Assembly (NCBI GenBank): GCA_019454045.1
Contig: SKCR01038891.1
Location: 248,001 to 312,000, forward strand
Direction of reading: 5' to 3'
Length of the DNA stretch: 64,000 nucleotides
From: Zanthoxylum bungeanum
Taxonomy: Eukaryota; Streptophyta; Magnoliopsida; Sapindales; Rutaceae
Shown: in pieces, positions 10,612 through 22,971 of the stretch
Numbering within the stretch: position 1 is the first letter of the stretch
How the letters are laid out: each line of letters starts with the position of its first letter
Translations under genes and position numbers: made by a program
The notes under the pieces: generated by a model
What the model was told of the DNA's origin: nothing
The model's database searches: none
Seen by the model: the letters and a program-made list of their open reading frames with translations, nothing else

Positions 10612-13600
10612 TCAATCGTCAATGGCATCATATTCCGGAACCTCGATTGGGGAAGCGATGGTAGTAGGGATATCTTGAACATTACCAGCGGGATCAGCTT
10701 TCTTTCCAGCAGGCTTCTCTCATACCTCTACAACTGCCTCAGTAACACCCTGAAGCTCATTTTCCCCTAGAAACCCCTCTAACAACTGATCCACCACCCG
10801 CCTCTCTAGAACTAAGTTCCTCGCCCTCTTCATCATCTCCACCCTCAGTCGACAGAGAGAGACATGTTTCGATTTTTTCATTCATTCTAATCCACTTCTG
10901 AGGGTTCCAAGTATTATGCTCCCCGGCCAAAAACTGTTGTATCAGGGAACTTTTTTCCTTTATCATCGCTTCAAACGCCACCCCTTCAAGCTGTTCAACC
11001 AATTCGGCTTTCTCCACTTCCACAGCCTTCAAATATTTCTTATAGGCCTCTATTTCAGCAGACGATGACTCCCTTCCATGTCTCAAGATGCTTTAGCCTC
11101 TTTTGTTTCACTTTCGACCTACTTCATCTTCTTCTTCATTTCCTCTATTGCCGAATTGGCTTCCGATAATTCATTCCTTAGTGTTGTGTTCGACTTCTCC
11201 ACATCCATCACCCTTGTCTAGCTCGCTTTTGCATATTTTTACTGGTAAGTGATGCATTACAAAGTCTACAAAAGATTAAGGATTTTAGGGGGAGCAATCC
11301 ATCTTATCTGACAAGATTGAAAGACTGTGATTCAAAGGTTACCTCGTAAGAGCGAGCAATGGCCCTCTTCGCTGACTCCATAGGACCTAGGGTCATCAGT
11401 CGGCATTTGTCTTCCTCAAGTAACAGTCCTTCGACGAATCCAGATAAGCGAGAAGGATCTGACATGACGGTCGTACCCCGTGGGATCTTTATCACGACGT
11501 TATCCAAATCTTCCTCATGATCAATCAAAGGATTCCACTTTTTTGAAGACTGGCTGACCACAAACGAAGTCTTCATAGTCTACTCTGAAGGAAGCTTTAA
11601 GGGAACATCTTCCTTAGACAAATGAAGCTTGGGCACTGCTTTGATTTTATTCCTATTGGATTTCTTACTTCTCTTTTTTGCCATCATCTCGTCAACAGTT
11701 GGGAGCTTGAAGCCACCAGATATAATTTTTGTTGCGCACAAAATCCTTTCATGCTTTAGAGGCTTTAGAAACAAAGAATCCTCATACACGAGTCGACACG
11801 GCCAAGTACCCAGAATAACGGCCAAAATTAATTTAGTCAGGGTCAAAGGGGTACCTTCGGTATCAAAAACCTCATTCCACAATGGAGTCAACCTCAACCT
11901 TTTCTCCTCAAGCACGACCCTCAAATTCCTTTCTGGTGTAGGTAGACTTAATAAATAGCTGGTGTTCGCAACGACACCTGGAGTAACATCGAATGAACGA
12001 TTTCGAGATGAACTTGTAGAACAAGTAGAAGATGAATATCGGTCAAGCAATAAATCAACAACGCGATATTATTGAGAAAAACGCACACTCATTATTTATA
12101 TTCCAGTATTCAGGGATTCGACCAGGTCCAGTCGACCCAAAAACGCTCTCTCCCCTCACGAAGAAATAAATTTTTGCCAATCTCCTCGGTCATTCTTAGT
12201 CAATCCTACTACTAGGTATTCTCTTTTTTGTCAAAGGATCAGATGGTATCTCCCATTCTTGACTAAGTGTTCCTTCAATACAAAAAGGTCTTTTACCCTG
12301 AACATGATCCCTAACTCATACACCATGCATTCAACCAAAAATAATACTTGTTAAGTGTTTCGCATCAGTTGCGACGGGGCTAGTTCATAATGGTCCAGTA
12401 CCTCTCATACTAGCCTCAAAATTGGGAATCTCAATCCATCTGTAAAGGGTCTCTCGTAGAACCCAATTGACCGGCGTAAACACACACGTATAACGCAAGC
12501 GCACGTATCGTTCAAGTAGTATAAAAATATCGATCCCACGAGGACTTAATATCTAATCTATTAATTTTATGAGGTCAAATGATTACTAGTATCTAACAGG
12601 TTGTTTGATTGATTTGAAATGGTGACGATTCTAAATTTAAAAGCAAGTAAATAAAATTGTCGAAAATAGGTTTTAAGAAAATTCAATATTAAAAACTATC
12701 TAGGGTTGTGATTTCTTCCAATATCATTTTAAAGATGAAGTGGTTATCTTAAAGTTGGGTAATATATTGATTTATTAACCTGGAACACTAAATTATGTGT
12801 AAGCCTCTGTCGATGGTCAGACACAAATACCCAGTTTAACCCAATTGAACCATATGTCTATGTCAACCAAATTATCTGGATTCATTAAGTTTAAGTTCCA
12901 ATTATGGCTACCCCCGCCTGACAGGTATATTCCTATCCTGTAAGGAAATCTATTAAAGGGTTATATATCATCAAAGAAGATCGTGGGCTATTGAGTCTAA
13001 GGCTGAAACCTAAAATCCCTATGTCTAGTTCATTTTAGATTTACCAGATCAATTTTATTAATGGCCAGTTAATGAAAAAGCATTAAGTTTAAGACTTAAT
13101 AAATAAATCTTTATATTATCCAAGCTATAATCTAACCCCTTATAAAACGGTGATATTAAAAGTCATCACAACCCCAGATAACTAATTTAGTTACAACACA
13201 TAACTAGGGCTAGTAACAACTTGAAAATAAAAGACATAAAGTAAAAATGCGGTAAAGTAAATACTGAAAAGTAAATTACAATAAAATAAAATACTAAGGT
13301 AAAAGGAATTACTTTTACTACTACTAATTTAGATATCTCCCATAAAATAATATATAAACTTGTGATTATTTTACCAACCAGCCATATAGGCGGTAACCTG
13401 ATTAAGTCAAATTAAGTCCAACCAGCCATAAAGGCGGAACCAAAATTTAATTACCAACCGACCAATCTGGCGGTATCTTTTTAAGTCAATATTTTAAATA
13501 GTGAATATATTATTTTTAAAGGAGATTAATTTAAATAGTAACAGTAAAAGAATTACCTTTCACCCTAGCTGGGGAAGTTACCTCCTCATGGTAAATAGTA

Positions 13601-14830
13601 AAAACTGTCAAAAGTAAAAATTAAATTACTATTATTACAAAACGTAATTAAAATTAATTACAAAACTAAAAATAACTAAAATTAAAAGAAAGTAGAGAGA
13701 GAAACTCTCTTTTTACATCAAATAGATGAGAGAGAGTGGTGCAGCTGAAACTGAAATTTCGAGCTGAATTTATAGGCCTCGGTAGGCATCCGGCGTCGCG
13801 ACGCTGAGGCCTTTGGCTTCGCTATGCCAGCTTCTGTCGACGTGGCACGCTCTGGTTCGTCTGTTTGCAGATTCTGGATAAGCTGATAAGGTGACACGTG
13901 GCAGAGTGGTTGGCTTCAATTATTGTGACACATGGCGGCTTCTGATTGGTCGATGAGATTCTTATCCGCCATGTGTCAGATAAGGATTAGATACTCAATG
14001 ATTGATGACGTGGCGATGATGTGGCGACACGTGGGAAAGAGACTGTCGGCACCGTAGGATTGCGACACGTGGCACTTCCTGATTAGCTGATGATGACGTG
14101 GCGCTGACGTGGAAGCTTGACTTGGTCAACCTGGTGATGTGGATGATTACGTGGCAATGACGTGGAGTGACACGTGGCACGGCGCATGTTAGCAGATCGG
14201 CTGTAATGGTGACACATGGCACGACGCATTTTAGCAAATTCAAAATTTTCTCAGATTCTAATTTGTGGACCCGGCGCACGTTAGTACTGTTCGGCGCATG
14301 TTAGGCATCGTGACGCTGAAGGTCTTGGCGTCGCGACGCGAGAAATTATCGAAAATGCCCTTTTCGTCCAATTTTCACTGTTTTGGCCCAAATCACCTCC
14401 AGAATGTCCTGAAACTTTATTTATCTACAAAATAACACAAAACACATCAAAATATTCATAATACTCAAGAAACTATACAAAATATAAGGTTAAATGAGTG
14501 GGAAATAATGATAGATTTACCACTCATCACCAATCCACCCTGGTATCTTGAAATCAATCTTCTCATTCGACGAGGCTAATCTCACTCCAATTGATTATGG
14601 AAACCTATATTTTAACTTCATTTTCCTCATAGCTTGTTCAGTCACCCGACTTGTAGGGTTCTTCATTAATATGTTGGTCGGCTCACTAGTAGTAGGGAAC
14701 CCACTCAACTCCAGTTCAGCTGCAACAAACCTAAGAGGAGAGACATCATTGGGCATTGCCAAATGATTTCTACTGTCACCAAAATCATATCTCTTATAAG
14801 GCTCTCATTTGACTCTTTGGTATTGGTCTA
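10612..14830 (-). pseudogene. Antisense extra ORF of a Tat element (gypsy-type transposon-domain protein), interrupted
   Basis: Minus-strand pieces match, in order, the antisense ORF at 50162-52422. The segment with TSEPTN...KNPTSR lies near 14640-14730 and the PGWIGF motif near 14530-14550. After the 2-kb solo LTR come the ERPFTDGLRFPI segment (about 12400-12462), a segment at 12050-11580 (LEEKRLRLTPLWNEVFD), one at 11576-11304 (DLDNVVIKIPRGTTVMSDPS) and a coiled-coil-like acidic tail at 11086-10757. A stop at 10612-10614 ends it. The middle part resembles the Pfam-type 'putative gypsy type transposon' domain. Splice-like gaps separate pieces. Its role in the element is unknown. Several stops and the LTR insertion make it inactive. 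Confidence 0.7.
12468..14529 (-). mobile_element. Solo Athila LTR (2062 bp) with perfect 5-bp target duplication
   Basis: A single Athila LTR, minus orientation, with tgacc at the left and actcatca at the right. The 5 bases on each side are identical: ccaat at 12463-12467 and 14530-14534. There are no internal element sequences, so this is the product of LTR-LTR recombination. It carries a minus-strand TATAAAT (13768-13774) and many ACGTG/GACGTGGC-type repeats in U3 (13840-14330). It splits the antisense ORF of the Tat fragment. Confidence 0.93.
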
Positions 14831-15204
14831 TTCCCAGCTGACAAAACAGGTGAACATGCCCTATAGGGTGAATCAACATACATTTTGATTTGGGTATCAC
14901 TAGAATATATGGAGTCTTTAGTCGAAATCAAACTTCAATCTACAAACAACCTAGAGTTTTCACAAATGGTCTTCTGTGGATCAAGCTAACCTAATCCTCA
15001 AACACGATTCCTCAAAGTGGAAGAAACCCTAAGGATTAAAACTCATAATTCAACAAATAAAAGTTTGAATCTACCCTATGAATTCTTGAACAAAATGAAG
15101 AACACAAAGAAGAAGCGGGGAATACCTTGAAGATGAGGAGAGTCATTCCCAACTTGTAAAACGAGAGAAGTTTTTGTGAATGAAACAAATGGGCTTCCAC
15201 GGCT

Positions 15205-15245
15205 CTTTTATACTCTTCTCCCTTTTGGCGCTTTGAATTCCCGCC
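15205..15245 (-). promoter_or_regulatory. Promoter-like region of the antisense ORF (E2F-like sites + TATA)
   Basis: On the minus strand: ATTCCCGCC (15238-15246), then TTTTGGCGC in the reverse sense (ttttggcgct at 15223-15232), then TATAAAAG (15212-15205). The same order is conserved in the other Tat element (49875-49914). Both upstream sites fit the E2F consensus WTTSSCSS. Minus-strand transcription from here would run into the antisense ORF. Confidence 0.6.
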
Positions 15246-15599
15246 TAAAGATGCCCTGAAACCTTCGCTAGGGCTACAGTTTTGATCAAGCAAGGGTTCA
15301 AAATCTTCCAAGCCCATTTCATGAAACCTACTCAAGGCCCAACGAGCTTAAGAGCGACGAACCATAGTCTTCAGTTGGGGACATTCGCAAAGACAGATAG
15401 TGTGACAACCCGGATAGCCAACATCGAAAGTCAATTCATTTGTATCCCATAATCGATATATAAAGTGTATATTCCCGCAATGGGGTCTCCCATTGACCCA
15501 GACGACATAACATAGTTGCACTGTAAGAACACCATTTTTCCAGATGGCAGGTAAAAGTTATTTATCCTTGTTGTTAACTGCGAGTCATGGTTTTAAGCT

Positions 15600-16780
15600 C
15601 GTAGGCAACGCCAAACGACACAAGTTCAAGACCTGGACCTTCATCTGGTCTAGACGACATTGAAGACTTCCACTGGTCCTTTGACCAGTCGACTAGAGAG
15701 TTTCCTGAACCTTCATCTGGTTCAGTCGACTGGGAACATTCCTCATAGCTTTTAATGAGTCAAGTTCAAGACCTCGACCTTCAACTGGTCCAGACGACAT
15801 TAAAGACTTCCCCTTGTCTCTTGACTAGTCGACTGGAGACTTTCCTAAGCCTTCATCTGGTTCATTCGATTGGGAATATTCCCCACGGCTCATAACGAGT
15901 CAAGTTCAAGACCTGGAACTTCATCTGGTTCAAAAGAAATTGAAGACTCCCTCTGGTCCCTTGACCAATTGACTAGAGATATTCCATAGCCTTCATCTAG
16001 TTCAGTCGACTGGGAACATTCCTCATGGCTCATAACGAGTCAAGTTCAAGACCTGGACCTTCGTATAGTCCAGACGACATTGAAGACTCCCTCCGGTCCC
16101 TTAACCAGTAAACTAGAGACTATCCTAAGCCTTCATCTGGTTCAGTCGACTGGGAACATTCCCCATGGCTCGTAACGAGTCAAGTTCAAGACCTGGACCT
16201 TCATCTGGTACAGACGACATTGAAGACTCCCTCTGGTCCCTTGACCAATCGACTGGAGACTTTCCTAAGCCTTCATCTGGTTCAGTCAACTGAGAACATT
16301 CCTCATGGCTTATAACGAGTCAAGTTCAAGACCTGGACTTTCATCTGGTCCAGAAGACATTGAAGACTCCCTCTAGTCTTCTGACCAGTCGTCTGGAGAT
16401 TTTTCTGAGCCTTCATCTAGTTCAGTCGAATGGGAACATTCCTTATGGCTCATAACGAGTCAAATTCAAGACCTGGACCTTCATCTGGTTCAGACAATAT
16501 TGAAGACTCCCTCTGGTCCTCTGACCAGTTGACTATAGATTTTCCTGAGCCTTCATCTGGTTCAGTCGACTAAGAACATTCCTCATGGCTCATAACGAAT
16601 CAAGTTCAAGACCTGGACATTCGTCCTATTCAGACGACATTGAAGACTCCCATGGTCCTCTGACTATTCGAATGGAGATTTTCATGAGCCTTTATTTGGT
16701 CCAGTTGACAAGAGCATTCTCCACGGCTCATGTCGAGTCAAGTTCAAGACTTGGACCGTCATCTGGTCTAGACGACAATA
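15600..16780. repeat. Tandem array, 140-bp period, about 8.4 copies
   Basis: The phrase gagtcaagttcaagac recurs with its start at 15757, 15897, 16037, 16177, 16317, 16457, 16597 and 16735, giving spacings of 140 bp six times and then 138. Each unit contains ttcatctggttcagtcgac. The array lies between the antisense-ORF promoter and the 3' LTR of the Tat fragment, a region known to hold tandem repeats in Tat elements. Confidence 0.95.
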
Positions 16781-17056
16781 AAGATTGGTCGATTGATGCT
16801 CATTTTTTATATCTATACAGTTTCGTTATGCATGCTATTGCCTTTGATAAATCCAAACGACATCAACTTCTAGGATTGATCGACCGATGGTCATCCCAGA
16901 TATCTGTTTAGCACCATCAATATGGTATGTCCTTTTATAGGTCCCAGCGAAGTCAACGCTCAGGTATACTTACGTGTTTTTTGCACACCCAGACGACATA
17001 CTCGTCGAATACTCTCCAAGCCAATGACTCCTTGACTTAAAGAGTATGGAGCAAAC

Positions 17057-17666
17057 TGTACGTGCCAAATTTGGGCCAAGGGCATTTTCTACTTTTTCAC
17101 TTCAGGCTTAAATATTAGATATAGCCCAATCCCTCCAAATAAGTACCTAAACCAGATTTGGGCCAAGACTTGGGCCAATGACCAAATTACCTTATCAGAC
17201 CCTTACACAAAGACAACCTCGCGACTTGTCAGCTACCCGACCGAAAAAACACCTTCTACGTGATCTACGTGACTAAACCGTTTTGGCACCCAAGAGTCTA
17301 TCATTTAATACATTAATGAGACCTACTCTCTGATCACCTATAAAAGAGGTCTAATTCAGAGTCAGGAGGAGGTTTTTTCTTCTTTTGCCCAAGGCTTTCA
17401 CTCGATAGCACATTAAGCCAATCACCCCCAAAATACCAATCCACCACCATCACGGCTGTCAGCGGAGGTCAGGCTAACTTTAAACCTTGCTCTTCCATAG
17501 ATATTTACTTGTCTACACCACTGACTTGAGCGTTGGAGTGCCTACGACAACCACCACACCGGTGGGTAGAAACTCCTCGTTCACTCTACTTTGTCTTGTA
17601 GGATCGCTAGCGCCCTCCTCTCTCAAATTCTCGATTGTGGACCTAAGGCGAAAATCAGTGTCTACA
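17057..17666 (+). repeat. 3' LTR of the Tat fragment (610 bp)
   Basis: Starts tgtacgtgcc and ends gtgtctaca. Both ends match the reverse complement of the 643-bp LTR of the other Tat element (tgtacgggcc...catccaca), while the middle is diverged. It follows a purine-rich stretch (aaagagtatggagcaaac). The 5' LTR is not in the window. Confidence 0.75.
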
Positions 17667-17945
17667 AGGTACAACCTTTTCATTTTTTTTACGAAATAAA
17701 TAAGTGTTAGTTCACTTGATCAATATATTTTTATCTAAAAGTTCATTTATCTCCAAAGAATAGATTAGTTGGCTTAACTCTTATAGTGAAAGCAAAAGGT
17801 TACAAGTTCAAGTCTTAAGTGATACATTTAATTTGGGTTTGATTGAGGTGAGTGTAGAGATGGCAAAAAAGCTCAGGCTAGGCCTAGGGGCCTTTTTAGG
17901 GCCCAAGCCTAAACCCAACTTAAGAAAAAAATTGTTTGGCCCATG

Positions 17946-19683
17946 TGATCGCTGAAATCACACACGTAATGCAAGCGCACGTATCGCTCAAGTAGTATAA
18001 AAATATTGATCCCACGATGACTTAATTTCTACTATTGATATTAATTATTGATGCTAAATGTTTACAGGTATCTAATTGAGGTGAGAATGGAATGATTGCT
18101 TGATTGGTTGGTTGAATGTGGATTTGCTAAATAAATAAATAAATACAAAACAAAGGAAATTAATAATAAAGAAAACAAACATCTATGGTTGTGATTCCAC
18201 ACAATATTATTCTAATGATGAATTGATTCTCATATATATGTGTGTAATAAATTAGTTTGTTAACCTGGAACACGAAGATATGCAAAAGCCTCTTCCGATG
18301 GTCAGATGCAAACACCCAAAGTAACCAAATTAACTATATTCCTATGTTAACCAAGTTACTCGAATTCACTAAATTCAAGTTCCAATTGTGGTCACCCCCG
18401 CCCGACAGGTATATGTCTATCATGGAAGGAAATCTACTTTAGGGAATTCTACCCTAAGGTGAGATCGTGAGCTATTGAATCTAAGGTTGAAACCTAAAAT
18501 CTCTTTTCCAAGTTCATTTTAAGTTTACCACATCAATCTTATTGGTGATCAGGCAACAAGAAGCATTAAGCTTAAGATTCAATAAACAAGCCTAAAGCAT
18601 CACACATAATATAATTAAATCAATTATTAAACTCGTGAATATTGTGCTTCATCACTGCCCTAGATTAAAAATAAAATACTGGGGTTAGGGGATTCACCTT
18701 TACTATTTCAAATCTAGAAATCTCCCTTATTATAATATATAAATTTGCATTATATTACCAACCGACCATATAGGTGGTATCCTGATTAAGTCATTTGATA
18801 ATTAATTCCAACCGACCATAAAAGCGGTATTCAATTAAGTCAGATTAAAATTAATTTAACTAAGTCCAACCGACCATAAAGGCGATATCCAATTAAGTCA
18901 GGTTTTAAGATAATTTATATATTATAATTTAAGGGAGATTAATCTAAATAATCATAATAAAAGTTTCACCCATCCCCAGCAGAAATTTAACTACAAAACA
19001 TAAAAGAAAGATAAAGTAAATAAACTACTATTACTACTAGAAATAAAAATACATAATTAAAAATATAAAAATTAAACAGACAAGATACAATCCTTAGAAC
19101 CTTATTAAGAACCTTAAGGAATGTATGAATTTGGAAAATGAAATCAGCTTCAATTTATTGGTAAATTTCGGCCTTGCGCGTCGCAACGCACGTGGATTTC
19201 TGACACGTGGCACGCGGCTTTGACGAGATGATGACATGTGGCACGCGGCTGTCGGCAGTTGAATTATTGGCTCGGTGTCACGACGCGTGAAGGCTTGGCG
19301 TCTCGACGCGTATGTTATGCTGACGCAAGGAATTACGCGTGTCAGCAGGCTGAATTATAGTGCTGACGTCATGATGATGTGGCGATGACACACGTGATGA
19401 CGTGACGATGACGCGTGTCGGTAGAATAGTAATTGAGGATGACGTCATGATAACAAGTGTCTGCAGCATAGTATTTGTGGCGTGTCGCGATGCAGAGAGT
19501 ATACGCGTCGCGATGCGTGATTCCATTTTTGCCTTTTTTGTCTGTTTTTTACCGTTTTAGCCCCAAGTTGATTCCATTGAGTCCCAAAATTTTATTTATC
19601 TGCAAAACACACAAAAACACATCAAAACATTCATAAAAACCGAGAAACCATACAAAATATTAGGACATAATTTCCGCTCATCA
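17946..19683 (-). repeat. 3' LTR of the internally deleted Athila
   Basis: The plus strand starts tgatcgctg and ends ccgctcatca. It is closely similar along its length to 23460-25177. The inner border is the polypurine tract (reverse complement of cacccccaaacctaac from 19684). The TATA element is mutated here (atttattgg near 19153). Confidence 0.92.
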
Positions 19684-19700
19684 CACCCCCAAACCTAACA
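19684..19700 (-). other. Polypurine tract
   Basis: On the minus strand this reads GTTAGGTTTGGGGGTG directly before the 3' LTR. It is identical to the tract before the 3' LTR of the full-length Athila at 46581-46596. It is the expected plus-strand primer for reverse transcription. Confidence 0.85.
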
Positions 19701-20288
19701 TTTTGCTAGTCCTCGAGCAAAACAAACAAAATAAAATGAAATAAATAATTAAAACTAAATTAAACTATGCCACTTTCGTAGGGATCACGATTGCATTTAG
19801 CATATGCAACAAGCCTTTAAACCCTTAGGTGTCCCTAGTGGACGAGTTGTAGTCCCGTGAGGGCTTATAGCGACGATACCGGCAAACGTCAATCAAATGT
19901 ACAATCAAACACACAAAACAAGTTAGTGACTAAACATATGAAATTCTTATCCAAGTTAATAGTTGTTTTCTTTCTTTCTAAATTACCAAATAAGTAAATT
20001 CTCTAATTATTTTTACAATTCTCCATATACACAACCAACAAGGTATTAATCAATTCATTGTGCCCATAATATTCATAAGTGTAGTTGAAAAGAGAGTAAT
20101 ATTTTTGTCCTAAAGTTATATCAGAATTCACACCTTTTTGGCAATGGATTTTTTTTTATATATATAACATCTTTAATCCATATAGCGAGCTTTGGGCCAG
20201 TGACTCCCAAACCAGTTGGCTTTGGGGCACTAGGTATTAAGACACCCCTACGGACTTAATTACTCGGATCTCAGATGTTTAAAGGTTC

Positions 20289-20416
20289 TACCATTTGACG
20301 CGAACAATCTCTACTTACTGAGGCAAGACGTCCGGTTACTAAGTAGAAACTTTATTATTATTAACTCAAGCTTTTACCGTTTGACGCGAACAATCTCTGC
20401 TTACTGAGGCAAGACG
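20289..20416. repeat. Two copies of a 42-bp motif, 86 bp apart
   Basis: The motif tttgacgcgaacaatctc...aggcaagacg occurs from 20289 and again from 20375, with three to four differences, in the non-coding part between the LOG frame and the 3' LTR. Function unknown. Confidence 0.75.
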
Positions 20417-20874
20417 CCCCGTTACTAAGTAAAAGCATGGTTAATTATTTATATACACAATTTTTTTACTTTTTTTTATTCCATCGCTTTGAGATGCTTC
20501 CTTTAATAAACTAGAGCACTAAATATTACAAACTTTTCACCTACAACTCATGCCCGTATGTTACCATGCATGTTGATAATACTTGTCAACTGAGCATATG
20601 AAGATCAATTTAGTCAGTATTATGGAGAATTTATAAATTTAAATAATTCAAAAGGAAATAAACAAAATTAACAAGTTACGAAATAGGTTTAGATAAGTCT
20701 CAGGAGTGGAAATTCCTTACATAGCTATCTCAAACGCCATTCCACCTGGTTAGTCAAGTTAAAAACATAAAAACACTTTTTTGAATTTTTTTTTTTAAAT
20801 TTTTTGAATTTTTGACAAAAAATCAAACAAAAACAACACAACGAAAAATAAAAACAAGATACTAGTTAACTATT

Positions 20875-20914
20875 CCCCTCCCCCAAACTTAATTGAGACA
20901 TTATCCCCAATGTC
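20875..20914 (-). other. Internal polypurine tract with adjacent hairpin
   Basis: On the minus strand, a near-perfect stem (GACATTGGGGATAATGTC, 20914-20897) is followed by AAGTTTGGGGGAGGGG (20890-20875). The same hairpin plus purine tract lies downstream of the LOG frame in the full-length Athila (45596-45632). Confidence 0.6.
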
Positions 20915-20982
20915 TAAAAAGAAGAAGAAAAGTTTAGAAGACAATACCTGGTTAGCGTGGAATTCTACATCTAAAAAGAAAA

Positions 20983-21636
20983 TTATAGGTTAAGATCCAT
21001 ATTTATCCGACGTTTCTTACCACGACCATTATCAGACCAGTTTATCTTGGAAAGGATAGGGTCAATTTGTGGTTCAAAGGCTAAGAGTTGGTCAATTAAA
21101 TCATTGGTTGTTCTGGCAGTGAAGAGGATATCTTTTACAGGTTTTGAAAGGAACCCATTTCTACGGGCATCCTCAAGAAACACAAAAAGAAAGTCATAAA
21201 ATCCATCAACATTAAACAATTCAATTGGTTTCTGGTGTATGTTCAAGTTCGCCCAATATAAAACTGTAAAAATTTCCTCCATTGTGCCCAAGCCACCTGG
21301 AAAAGCAATAAAAGCATCAGCACGGTTAATCATTTCAACAAGTCGTTCGAACATACCTGGCACGATGCATTCCTCTCCATTTGATTATCCGATAAGATTC
21401 GCCTCTGCCAAAGGTTTTGGGATGATTCCCAAAACTTGATTACCTCCTTCATGTACGGCCCTTGAAACGTACCCCATTAGTCCAAGATTGTCACCGCCAT
21501 ATACTAAGTGCATATTTCTTTCAATCATGACTCTTCCCAATTCTTGTGCTACTTTAGCGAATTCTGGTTTAGAACCAAAACTAGTACCGTAAAACACACA
21601 GATGTTTACAACTCGTCTTCTTGAAGTTGCTTCCAT
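20983..21636 (-). pseudogene. LOG-family cytokinin riboside 5'-monophosphate phosphoribohydrolase frame carried by Athila (copy 1)
   Basis: LOG enzymes release free cytokinin base from its nucleotide in one step in plant cytosol and nucleus. The frame runs 217 codons from ATG 21636 to the stop at 20983, about the family's usual length. Visible motifs are VCVFYG-like ICVFYGTSFG near residue 12, LVYGGDNLGLMG near 44, IPKPLAEANLIG near 72, the Arg of GMFERLVEM, then AFIAFPGGLGTMEE near 105, which keeps the signature PGGxGTxxE, and the tail KKRRINMDLNL. A single in-frame TAA (21387-21385) breaks it. The other copy has a Ser codon there. In this copy YGGG is changed to YGGD. There are no introns, whereas plant LOG genes normally have several, so capture from mRNA is likely. 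It lies in the slot between pol and 3' LTR, in sense with the element. Confidence 0.9.
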
Positions 21637-22189
21637 TTTTTTTAAAAGTATTTCTTTCTCAAATCTAGATGTCTACAATAGTGCAATGACGAGCTGAATT
21701 TATAGATCCTGAAAAAGGGTGAGTAATAATAGCACTAGTACCTGTCAAATGATAATTATTAGCTAAACAGTAAATAAATCATGAAAGTCAAAAAGTTTGG
21801 ATCCTGTCGGCGAAAATAAAAGAAATCACAATAGAAAAGCAAATCAAAGTAATTATTTAAGGCAACGGAATTGTGTACGCAATACGCGACTCTCTTGGTA
21901 TATATATCCATTAGGATGCGTCTCAAGAGTCCCTTCCTTACTCAGTCATTACTAATGAATTAAATCTCATCTTTGTGATTGTCAAACACCATTCCTCCTG
22001 TCTTGTTCTGCCTTAAATGCCCTGTTTATGCTTTTCCCTACAAAAATAACACAGAAAATTAAAAACTCTACAACATGTGTACACAAAATATGAAAACAGA
22101 AATTACAACAATAATAAAAATTGTATGGGTTGCCTCCCTGCTAGCGCTGAATTTTACGTCTTCAACCAGACGTGTCTGAAGTCCATCCA

Positions 22190-22588
22190 TCAAGGAGGCT
22201 TTAGCGTGGCTTTGGACGTCCGATTGAGGACAATCCCATGAGTGTTGCTTTTGAAGGGTCTCTTCCAACGATGAGGTGACCAAAAAGATTTTGTCTTATT
22301 CAGTGCTTGTGCCACCTTTTTAAACTTTGTCGCTCTAGTGGTTTCTGAAAAGAAAGAAAGAAAATCAGAAGGTCTCAAATGGTGCTTGACTTTGAATGGT
22401 AGTGTCATTCTGTCAAGCTTTTGGGCGGTGTATTCAATGTGTACTCCCCAATACAGTGATATTTCTCCTGAAGTCATGAGATTTTTAATGTGGTCAGACA
22501 CTTGCTCTTCCATTTGCTCTGCATCTTGCTCCATCTTTTCTTCACAGATGTATTTCAGAATTTCATTGTTCAGTTCCTCATCTGTCAT
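22190..22588 (-). pseudogene. Unrecognised 132-codon frame in the deleted Athila
   Basis: An open minus-strand frame from 22588 to 22190, rich in Glu, Lys and Thr, starting MTDEELNNEIL and ending in KATLKPP. I do not recognise a domain. Downstream of it the DNA resembles the post-integrase sequence of the full-length Athila (around 43970-44040), so it may be a scar of the deleted gag-pol region or a short lineage-specific ORF. Confidence 0.35.
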
Positions 22589-22971
22589 TTGTGCAATGCA
22601 TGCCCCAAGTTCCTCATTTATTGGTATGGTTGGTACAGACAGCTCTGCTACTTATTCCTCCTCAAAGATGTAATCAGCGACCAGAGAATTATCCAGATAA
22701 AATTGAAACTCTGCTTGTTCGGGCTCCTGAACTGATACCTCTGATTCTTGATACTCCTCGGCCTCTTCTTCTGTTAAGGTGTCATCGTGAAATCTTTGGT
22801 ACTCAAAGGCTTCTTCAGTTTCATCTGAAAATGTGTCATGAGGTGTGTAGCTCTGAATTTCTTGGAATTATTTCACTTGATCTGTCAGGCTCTGTAAAGT
22901 TTCCTCTTGACTCTGAAGCAAGTTATCCAACCATTCTTTTCTTTTCTTGAGCATGTCCACCATCTGTCTTA

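Larger units (their letters stand above)
10463..17666 (+). mobile_element. Tat-type Ty3/gypsy element, 3' part, plus strand
   Basis: In plus orientation the retained part contains an ORF in antisense (10612-14830), its promoter-like region (about 15205-15245), a 140-bp tandem array (15600-16780), a purine-rich tract and a 3' LTR (17057-17666). The same order occurs in the complete minus-strand Tat element at 34908-58777, including the conserved junction gcaaac|tgtacg at the LTR start. gag-pol is missing, apparently lost with the copia insertion at 10462. A solo Athila LTR interrupts the antisense ORF. Confidence 0.75.

Noticed and set aside
15036..15335. 99-codon minus-strand frame as a gene
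   Set aside because: It lies over the promoter and leader of the antisense ORF. The matching part of the other Tat element (49861-50050) is not open in the same way.
15600..16780. Regular repeat array as CRISPR
   Set aside because: The 140-bp units are contiguous with no unique spacers, in a plant retroelement.
20983..21636. LOG frame as an ordinary host gene
   Set aside because: It lies inside an element bounded by two LTRs, primer site, polypurine tract and target duplication. A second copy sits at the same place in another Athila, and it lacks introns.
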